From DRQF01 sp964559135 (GTDB lineage Bacteria > Planctomycetota > GCA-002687715 > DRQF01): a stretch of 12,598 nucleotides of DNA. The DNA lies in contig CAZLGG010000115.1 of assembly GCA_964559135.1 (NCBI GenBank), positions 1 to 12,598 on the forward strand. Direction: 5' to 3'. Positions 7,387-12,598 of the stretch are shown in pieces; positions within the stretch are counted from its first letter, which is position 1; the number at the start of each line of letters is the position of its first letter. The position numbers and the translations under genes were made by a program. Under the pieces are notes generated by a model. It made no database searches. It was given only the letters and a program-made list of their open reading frames with translations, and was not told the origin of the DNA.

Positions 7387-8418
7387 TCAGGGAACGGTGT
7401 ACTCGAACGCCGCGGTGATGCCCACGACCGTTGACGTCGAGTTGTAGACGATGGCCTGGAACGTTCCGATGACGCCGGGGGGCAGGGGCGAGAGTCCCAG
7501 CGTGACCACCGACGTGCCGGAGGGGCCGGTGTTGGCGAACTGATCCAGGAAACTCGGTCCAAGCCCGTTCATCACGATTTGCACGTCGCTGAAATCCGAA
7601 GGCCCGAGGAGGCCGATATCCAGGGACCCCACGTTCGGGAAGACGGCGTTGTTCCGATTGAGAGGGCCGAGAAGCAAGAACCATGGTTGGTCCGGCTCGC
7701 CGGTCACCGTGATGACCATCGTACTGCCGTCGGCGAAGAACGGTCCGTTGATTCCCACGACCGCGGGCTGGCCGTTGAGGTTGAGGCCGTTGTTGATGTC
7801 CAGCTCCGCGAGGGTCTGGTTCGCCTGGCCCACGTCCGGCATGAGGGCCACGGGAATCTGCCCCGGATTGAGTACGCCCGGCGTGTCGGTGCCGTTCCCT
7901 TGAACGGCCCAGTCCGCCGCCGTGTCCGTGTCGGTGTTGTTGAGCCGGCGGAGGACGTTGGCGCTGTTGTTGACCGAGCCCGTAAAGGGCGCCAACGGAT
8001 TGCCGCTGGGCAGGTTGGTGGCGTTCCCGAACAGGACGTAGTCCACGCCCACGTTCGCGGCGTCATTGAGGGCTGCCGTTCCACCGGAAGATAGACTCCA
8101 GTTGATGTTGGATGTGTCGAAGCGGAGTGTGCCTGCCGGCACGGACGGGTTGCTCGTGTTTTCAGCGACGACGGCCAACTGATTGGGGGCGAGGATGGTG
8201 CCCGCCGGAAAGACGAACGTCGTGACAGCCGTCGGGTCGTCCGTCATGATCAAGGACCAGCCGCCGATGTCGACCGGTGCCGCCGAAAGGTTCACGATCT
8301 CGCAGTAATCGGGCACGCCCAGGAACAGCTCGTTGATCAGGACGCCCTGTGCCGTGGCGGGAGCCGTGAGAAGGGCCAATCCGAGGCCCAGTGTCAGTAT
8401 GAGTCGTTTCATCGTCAT
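7387..8418 (-). CDS. Secreted Lamin-Tail-Domain protein with shared C-terminal beta module
   Basis: A 343-residue exported protein. Residues 1-23 are a Sec signal peptide (MTMKRL, a hydrophobic core, then TAPATA before Q24). Residues about 25-185 match a Lamin Tail Domain: the opening VLINELFLG, then YCEIVNLSAAPVDIGGWSL (38-56) is the classic LTD pattern, an immunoglobulin-like fold found on secreted bacterial proteins and often next to nuclease or other catalytic domains. No catalytic domain is present here. Residues about 194-343 form a beta-rich module that also ends the neighbouring protease (shared blocks PDVGQAN, LNLNGQ, GPLNRNN, GSLDxGLLG, SDFSDV). AAGGAG (8428-8423) overlaps the stop of the protease gene and sits 4 bases before the ATG at 8418; the ATG at 8412 (10-base spacing) is also possible. 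Co-transcription with the protease is likely. Function is unknown; a surface or matrix role is an inference. Confidence 0.82.
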   Translation of the reverse strand: MTMKRLILTLGLGLALLTAPATAQGVLINELFLGVPDYCEIVNLSAAPVDIGGWSLIMTDDPTAVTTFVFPAGTILAPNQLAVVAENTSNPSVPAGTLRFDTSNINWSLSSGGTAALNDAANVGVDYVLFGNATNLPSGNPLAPFTGSVNNSANVLRRLNNTDTDTAADWAVQGNGTDTPGVLNPGQIPVALMPDVGQANQTLAELDINNGLNLNGQPAVVGINGPFFADGSTMVITVTGEPDQPWFLLLGPLNRNNAVFPNVGSLDIGLLGPSDFSDVQIVMNGLGPSFLDQFANTGPSGTSVVTLGLSPLPPGVIGTFQAIVYNSTSTVVGITAAFEYTVP

Positions 8419-8427
8419 CAATCTCCT

Positions 8428-11037
8428 TCAGAGCACCGTGATTTCGGTCGCGGCACTGAATGTCAAAGTTGCGGTCGGGACGTCCCAGAAGAGGGCTTGG
8501 ATCGAACCCAGCACTCCCGGGTTCACCGAGGGAACGGGAAAGCTGAGAGTCTGGCTTCCCGAAGGTCCCACGTTGGCCAGTTGATCCAGGAATGTGGACG
8601 GAAAGACGCCGTCGATGAGCAGGATCACGTCGCTGAAGTCGCTCTGGCTCCCCAGAAGACCCAGGTCGAGGGAGCCCGCTGGTGTGAAGACGCCGNNNNN
8701 NNNNNCGCCGTTGTTCCTGTTCAGGGGCCCCGAGAGAAGCGCGAACGGCCGGTTCGCGGGCCCCTTGAAGTTCAATTCCAAGGACTCTCCGGGGTTTCTG
8801 GACACGAAGAAGGGACCGGCGACGCCGATCTTCGGCTTTTGCCCGTTGAGATTGAGCGCGTCGCGAACCTCGAGGGCGCCGTCCGCCGAATTCGCCTGTC
8901 CCACGTCCGGAATGGGGGCGTTGGGTGGTGTGACCCCGCTCACCACCAAGGCGTAGACGGCGTCCACGGCCGGCGTCGTGAGGTAAGCGTCCTGGTTGAC
9001 ATCGGCCGCGATGATCTCGACGGTCCAGCTTCCGGCCGCCGGATTGGTGACGATGACGTTCTCCACGGTGTCCAACATGTTGGCCGAGCCGCCCGGCGTC
9101 GATGTCGTACCGAGGAGCAATCCATTGTTGCCCCAGTAAACCGTTCCCATGGGATCGGTGACCTTGAGGGTCAGGTCGTTGATCCGATGGATGGCAGCGT
9201 TGGGAGTTCCTGGAGGATCCCGGTAAACCATCGTTGCGTGAAACTCGGTTTCTCCGGCGGGAACGGTGAGGATGTAGGACGTCGTTTGAAGGTTCGTCAG
9301 GACATCGGTTTCGTTCACCCAGAACACGCGGTCGCGGCGGTCGTAGATGTGCGCCACGTCGGGACGTCCCCAGCCCTGATGAACGCGCGTGAGGTCGTCG
9401 GCAGCTCCCGAGAAGGGGTAGGGGGACGCGCCGTTGATCATGAACGCCCGCGCCAGCGAGGCATGGGGCTTGTTATCGAACACGTCCCAACTCGTGAGGG
9501 CGTTTCCGAAGATGCCGTCGGCCCACATCTGATGAAAGAGTCCCACGAAACCGGCGCAGATCGGCGTGGCCCCGCTCGTTCCTCCAAAGCTCGAGGTGTA
9601 GTTGGTCGACGTGTAACCTCCGGAACCGGTGACGTCGGTGGTCAGGATGCTGTCATAGAACATGCAGAGGTCGGGCTTGATCCGGCCGTCCGCGGCGGGG
9701 CCGATCGAGCCCGCTCCGTTCCACGCGTCATCGGCGGTCGTGGCCGTGTTGAAGTGGCGGATGCCGCCCACCGAGATGATGTTTTTGGCCCACGCTTCGG
9801 GGCGCGAATCGCGGGGCTCCGACGTGCTGCCGGCGTTGCTCTGCGACTGGAGGACCACCACGTCGTTGAGGAAGAGGATGTTGTCCATGTCGGCGGAGAT
9901 GTTCGTGTACTCCGTCGTCCGCGGCGACCCCGTGCTGTTGGTCTCGAAGACACATCGGTAGGGGGCCTGCAGGAGTTCGCTGGTCTCCACGAAGCGATCG
10001 ACGGTCGTCGAGGAGGAATGGAAGACTCCTTGGGCGTCGGGTAGAAGTCCCCGAGCCTGGGAGTTGCCGGCGCCGTCTCCGAAGACGATGCCGTAAACGG
10101 CCGTGCCATGATTCTGGCTGCCGGACGTGCCTCCATGGGGCATGGGGGCGAATCTCCAGTCCGTGTGCCCGAAGTCGAGGCCGGTGTCTCTGACCTGAGC
10201 CCGAACACCGGCCCCGGTGTAGCCCTCGGCCGCCTCGATGGCGTCGGCTCCTCCGACTTGGCGAACGATGTTCATGTCAGGCTCTTCGGGGGCCCATGGG
10301 TCCACGAAGAGGACGTCGTCGCGACGAACCACGCTGAGGAGCTGAAGACCGCTCAGCCGGGCGCGCAGAAGAAATCCGTGAGGGCTGACGTAGTCACGGA
10401 CCTCACCGCCGATGCTCCGGATGGCGGCGGCCACCGCGGTCTTCTCCGCAAGACCGCTTTGCGTGACGTGGATGTTGTACCAACGGGCAGGGAGTCGCGT
10501 TGTCTGCGCGAGGGCGTCCCGCAGCTCCGACGGCAGTTTGTAGGACGGATGGAGGGGACCCATCCAACGGACGAAGGGCAACGCGGCCAGGGCGCTCAAT
10601 CCTTCCGCGTCGCCCCGGACGGCCATGGCGTTGAAGGGGAAGCGCTGCAACGGGGTGACACCGAGTCCCTCGAGGATCTTGCCGTACTCGGGCAGGATCT
10701 GGGTGGCGAACTGGACGAGCCGGAGTCGGGTCGTTGCGTCGGCACGCAGGATCTCGGTGACCTCGGGGGAGGAGGCCGTGGGATCGAAGGCGAGGCCGCG
10801 CAGGCGCAGGAGGGGATCCTGGCGCCGTGACGTCAGGACGACGCCCCTTCGCGCAACGGCAAAGAACGTGTCGCTGGGCGTCTCCCATATGGCGACCGCG
10901 AGGCCCTCGACGCCCAAGTCGTGCCAGGTTATCTCTCCTGAAGGGACGGGCGTTTCCAGGAGTCCCTGCCCCCAAGCCCCCGGGGAAAGTAGAAGAACGA
11001 TCGCGGTGGCCGCGATCAGCGTGGCGGATCGTGTCAT
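8428..11037 (-). CDS. Secreted subtilisin-family (S8) serine protease with shared C-terminal beta module
   Basis: A protein of 869 codons as written (including four undefined ones), with a signal peptide at 1-23 (ending in PGAWG before Q24). Residues about 104-254 contain two successive prodomain-like units. The S8 catalytic domain spans about 255-565: D284 in VRDTGLDFGH, H310 in NHGTAVYG, oxyanion-hole N401 in QSNAGS and S488 in GGTSGATP form a complete active site. QGWGRPD (554-560) and the following beta domain (about 570-700) resemble KP-43-type subtilases with a jelly-roll domain after the catalytic core. Residues about 710-869 are the C-terminal module shared with the adjacent LTD protein. 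The enzyme should be an active extracellular endopeptidase; its substrates are unknown. The ATG at 11037 begins a good signal peptide, though its Shine-Dalgarno sequence is weak. A 10-N gap lies in the C-terminal module and is probably spurious. Confidence 0.92.
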   Translation of the reverse strand: MTRSATLIAATAIVLLLSPGAWGQGLLETPVPSGEITWHDLGVEGLAVAIWETPSDTFFAVARRGVVLTSRRQDPLLRLRGLAFDPTASSPEVTEILRADATTRLRLVQFATQILPEYGKILEGLGVTPLQRFPFNAMAVRGDAEGLSALAALPFVRWMGPLHPSYKLPSELRDALAQTTRLPARWYNIHVTQSGLAEKTAVAAAIRSIGGEVRDYVSPHGFLLRARLSGLQLLSVVRRDDVLFVDPWAPEEPDMNIVRQVGGADAIEAAEGYTGAGVRAQVRDTGLDFGHTDWRFAPMPHGGTSGSQNHGTAVYGIVFGDGAGNSQARGLLPDAQGVFHSSSTTVDRFVETSELLQAPYRCVFETNSTGSPRTTEYTNISADMDNILFLNDVVVLQSQSNAGSTSEPRDSRPEAWAKNIISVGGIRHFNTATTADDAWNGAGSIGPAADGRIKPDLCMFYDSILTTDVTGSGGYTSTNYTSSFGGTSGATPICAGFVGLFHQMWADGIFGNALTSWDVFDNKPHASLARAFMINGASPYPFSGAADDLTRVHQGWGRPDVAHIYDRRDRVFWVNETDVLTNLQTTSYILTVPAGETEFHATMVYRDPPGTPNAAIHRINDLTLKVTDPMGTVYWGNNGLLLGTTSTPGGSANMLDTVENVIVTNPAAGSWTVEIIAADVNQDAYLTTPAVDAVYALVVSGVTPPNAPIPDVGQANSADGALEVRDALNLNGQKPKIGVAGPFFVSRNPGESLELNFKGPANRPFALLSGPLNRNNGXXXXGVFTPAGSLDLGLLGSQSDFSDVILLIDGVFPSTFLDQLANVGPSGSQTLSFPVPSVNPGVLGSIQALFWDVPTATLTFSAATEITVL
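8696..8705. other. Assembly gap (10 N) inside the protease gene
   Basis: Ten Ns interrupt the C-terminal module of the protease. The flanks end and begin with the same five bases, CGCCG (8691-8695 and 8706-8710). Collapsing this repeat removes 15 bases and keeps the frame. It gives a GPLNRNNGVFTPAGSLD stretch that aligns without gaps to GPLNRNNAVFPNVGSLD of the neighbouring LTD protein. The corrected protease would be 864 residues. Confidence 0.95.
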
Positions 11038-11411
11038 ATTCGAGGTCTCGATCTCGGTTTCGATGTGGTTGCGGCACGGTCGGATGATGGGGCCATTCTA
11101 CCGATTCATCCCTTCCATGGAGAGAAACGCCCATTCCCTGCGGGGCCTTCCCTAGGTCGCGGGATGAACGGGATGTGCAACGGGTGCTAAACCTCTCATC
11201 ATCCACGACTTAAACGTGATGCCGATCGATTCGTCCACCACGGCGCCGAAATTCCTGTCCCGAATTGCCACCCCACGGCATGAAAGCCCAGATGGACTCC
11301 GGCGGGCGAGGTTCCGGTCCGGACATCGATGTCGAAGGGCCCCATAGGACGACGGATGACGCATGGAGTGGACGCGACCGAAATCGGGAAGCGGACTTTG
11401 CCGGGGGCACG
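11038..11411. other. Gene-free interval upstream of the protease
   Basis: About 374 bp lie between the protease start and the terminator of the next gene. Two short minus-strand reading frames (11152-11364 and 11210-11410) have arginine- and proline-rich, low-quality translations, no good ribosome-binding site and no recognisable domain, so I do not call them. A TAGAAT at 11100-11095 on the minus strand could be a -10 element for the protease, leaving a leader of roughly 50-55 bases, but no good -35 lies at the right distance. The interval most likely holds the promoter and leader of the protease-LTD unit. Confidence 0.4.
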
Positions 11412-11439
11412 AAAAAAGCCCCCCTCGGGTGAGGGGGGC
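11412..11439 (-). terminator. Rho-independent terminator of the jelly-roll protein gene
   Basis: On the minus strand GCCCCCCTC (11439-11431), loop ACCC and GAGGGGGGC (11426-11418) form a perfect 9-bp stem, followed directly by TTTTTT (11417-11412). It lies 35 bases after the stop of the gene at 11474 and terminates in that gene's direction. It separates that gene from the protease-LTD transcription unit. Confidence 0.92.
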
Positions 11440-11473
11440 CGGTGACGGAATCCGTCGTTCTCCGAGGCTGCGG

Positions 11474-12598
11474 TCAGTTGACCGTCAACTCCAACGCATT
11501 CGAGAAGCGAATGATGGTGGCGGAGTTGAACACGATGGCTTGGAAGCCATAGGTGCCCGGTGGCAGGTTGACCGGCAAGTTGAAGCTCACCTGGCCCGTC
11601 CCGTCCGTAACGAAAAGCCCATTCAGGAAGTCCGTTTGGGTCCCGTTGGCAAGCAGGGCTACGTCGGCCACCTGGAACGGCGGGAGTCCCGTGAACGTGC
11701 CCACGTTCATCTCACCGAAGTTGGGATCGACGAGAACGTCGTCGGTGACGTTCCCGTTCGTATCGGTGAGGAAGAGAATGGGCTGATTCGGCTCGCCCTG
11801 GAACGTGAGGTCCATCTGCCCGCCGAAGGTCGCCTGGGCCCTGTAGGGGCCGCCCGCATTCGAGGAGACGAACTGGCAGTTGTCGTTCAAGGCGAAGTTG
11901 ATGTCCATCGCCGCTGCCGTGGTGTCGGAGGGCTGCATCGGGGTGGGGAATGGCGACGTCGGCAGGATCTCGATCTGGTCGATCGCCAATCCGTCATTCC
12001 CTTCGAACGTCACGTTGTCTTCCTGGCTGAAGATGATGCGGAAGTCGGGGGCGCCTTGAATCACGAGGGGATGGGCCGCAAACCAGGCGGCGTCAAACGT
12101 GAACGTGTGTTGCGACCACGTACGAACCATGCCGCCGCCGACCTGTCCGCCCAACGTGCCGATGTTCCAGTTGTTGATCAGTTCCTCGTGGAAGCCGTCG
12201 AGACCGGGGACGCCCGCGGAGTTGCCTCCGGTGATGGCGTTCGCCTGATCACCGGGGGTCAATCCGTCCGAGACCGCCACGTAGTCGTGGGGGTGACTCT
12301 CGTCATTGTTTTCCAAGAGCCAGTAGGACAGCGTGAATTCACCGTTGGGAGGCAGGGTCGTCGTGTCCAGATGGAGGATGAACTGGGAAACCTGGAGACC
12401 GTTGGAGGAATCCAGCAGAAGCACCGTGGGGCCCGATTGCGTCGTGGCCTGGGGGAACGCCCAATCCACTGCGATCGTGGTTTGGTCCACGATGCGGAAG
12501 CGACCACCGCCACGGAACTCGGCGCCCGCGGCCGGATCCGGGATTGTCCCGGCGCCGCAGGGATCCGTCACGTCGAGAAGGAAGCCCTCGAAGTTCTC
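11474..12598 (-). CDS. Secreted jelly-roll-like protein with C-terminal beta module, 5'-truncated
   Basis: The frame is open to the right edge, so the true start and any signal peptide lie beyond 12598; 374 residues are visible. The GTG at 12569-12571 is internal to a continuing frame (codons before it read ENFEGFLLD) and is not a credible start. Visible residues about 1-215 look like a single beta-sandwich of the jelly-roll or concanavalin-like type: FEGF at the start, GPTVLLLDSSNGLQ (57-70), FTLSYWLLENND (88-99), and GNDGLAIDQIEILP (200-213) as the closing strand typical of such domains. After a proline-rich linker (214-223), residues about 224-374 resemble the C-terminal module of the two neighbouring secreted proteins, but with much lower similarity (FQGEPNQP, LPPGTYGFQAIVFNS, SNALELTV). 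It is probably an extracellular binding protein. It ends 35 bases before its own intrinsic terminator. Confidence 0.78.
   Translation of the reverse strand, partial: ENFEGFLLDVTDPCGAGTIPDPAAGAEFRGGGRFRIVDQTTIAVDWAFPQATTQSGPTVLLLDSSNGLQVSQFILHLDTTTLPPNGEFTLSYWLLENNDESHPHDYVAVSDGLTPGDQANAITGGNSAGVPGLDGFHEELINNWNIGTLGGQVGGGMVRTWSQHTFTFDAAWFAAHPLVIQGAPDFRIIFSQEDNVTFEGNDGLAIDQIEILPTSPFPTPMQPSDTTAAAMDINFALNDNCQFVSSNAGGPYRAQATFGGQMDLTFQGEPNQPILFLTDTNGNVTDDVLVDPNFGEMNVGTFTGLPPFQVADVALLANGTQTDFLNGLFVTDGTGQVSFNLPVNLPPGTYGFQAIVFNSATIIRFSNALELTVN

Noticed and set aside
8497..10044. A 515-codon open frame on the plus strand
   Set aside because: It is antisense to the subtilase gene, crosses the N-gap and has a biased, domain-free translation. 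The minus strand encodes a full catalytic triad.
11175..11200. Possible sigma-54 promoter (TTGCA preceded by GCAC) on the minus strand
   Set aside because: The GG at -24 is missing at the required distance from the GC at -12, so only half of the consensus is present.
11152..11410. Two small minus-strand frames in the gap upstream of the protease
   Set aside because: Arginine- and proline-rich translations without domain, signal peptide or Shine-Dalgarno sequence; they look like chance frames in GC-rich DNA.
12569..12571. GTG as the start of the right-hand gene
   Set aside because: The frame stays open to the window edge and the residues before it fit the same beta-sandwich. A start here would leave a secreted-type protein without a signal peptide.
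1..12598. CRISPR arrays, tRNA or rRNA genes, insertion sequences, retroelements, phage genes
   Set aside because: No direct repeat array, cloverleaf-like sequence, transposase, integrase or reverse transcriptase translation was seen on either strand.

Overview
The window is a GC-rich bacterial fragment with a 10-base run of N at 8696-8705, so it probably comes from a draft or metagenomic scaffold. The Wzm/Wzt-type exporter points to a Gram-negative cell. The large secreted proteins with a Lamin Tail Domain, a subtilase and a recurring C-terminal beta module resemble proteins I associate with environmental Planctomycetota. That taxonomic guess is an inference, because no rRNA or other marker gene is present.

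Region 1 (1-2537, minus strand) reads leftwards: a flavin-dependent oxidoreductase of the UDP-galactopyranose-mutase-like/HemY-like type, a SAM methyltransferase with an N-terminal zinc ribbon, and the first 58 codons of a second SAM methyltransferase. The genes overlap or nearly abut, so they look like one operon. A non-coding interval of about 414 bp (2538-2951) separates it from region 2, which runs the other way.

Region 2 (2952-7342, plus strand) is a compact operon: ABC-2 permease (Wzm type), ABC ATPase with a Wzt C-terminal glycan-recognition domain, family 2 glycosyltransferase, and a GNAT-fold acyltransferase. The last two junctions are 4-base ATGA overlaps. Regions 1 and 2 together look like part of an O-antigen or other cell-surface polysaccharide locus: sugar modification (flavoenzyme, methyltransferases, acyltransferase), chain assembly (GT2) and ABC-dependent export with chain-end recognition (Wzm/Wzt).

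Region 3 (7387-12598, minus strand) carries secreted proteins: a 5'-truncated jelly-roll-like protein (11474-12598) with its own intrinsic terminator, a large subtilisin-family protease (8428-11037) and a Lamin-Tail-Domain protein (7387-8418). The last two are separated by 9 bases and are probably co-transcribed. A 12-bp interrupted hairpin (7345-7374) lies between this unit and the convergent polysaccharide operon.

The most interesting feature is a C-terminal module of about 150 residues. It is clearly shared by the protease and the LTD protein and present in more divergent form in the third protein, although their N-terminal parts are unrelated. It looks like a common C-terminal targeting, anchoring or adhesion domain. 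The N-run lies inside one copy, and comparison with the neighbouring copy indicates that the gap is an artefact of a 5-base overlap.
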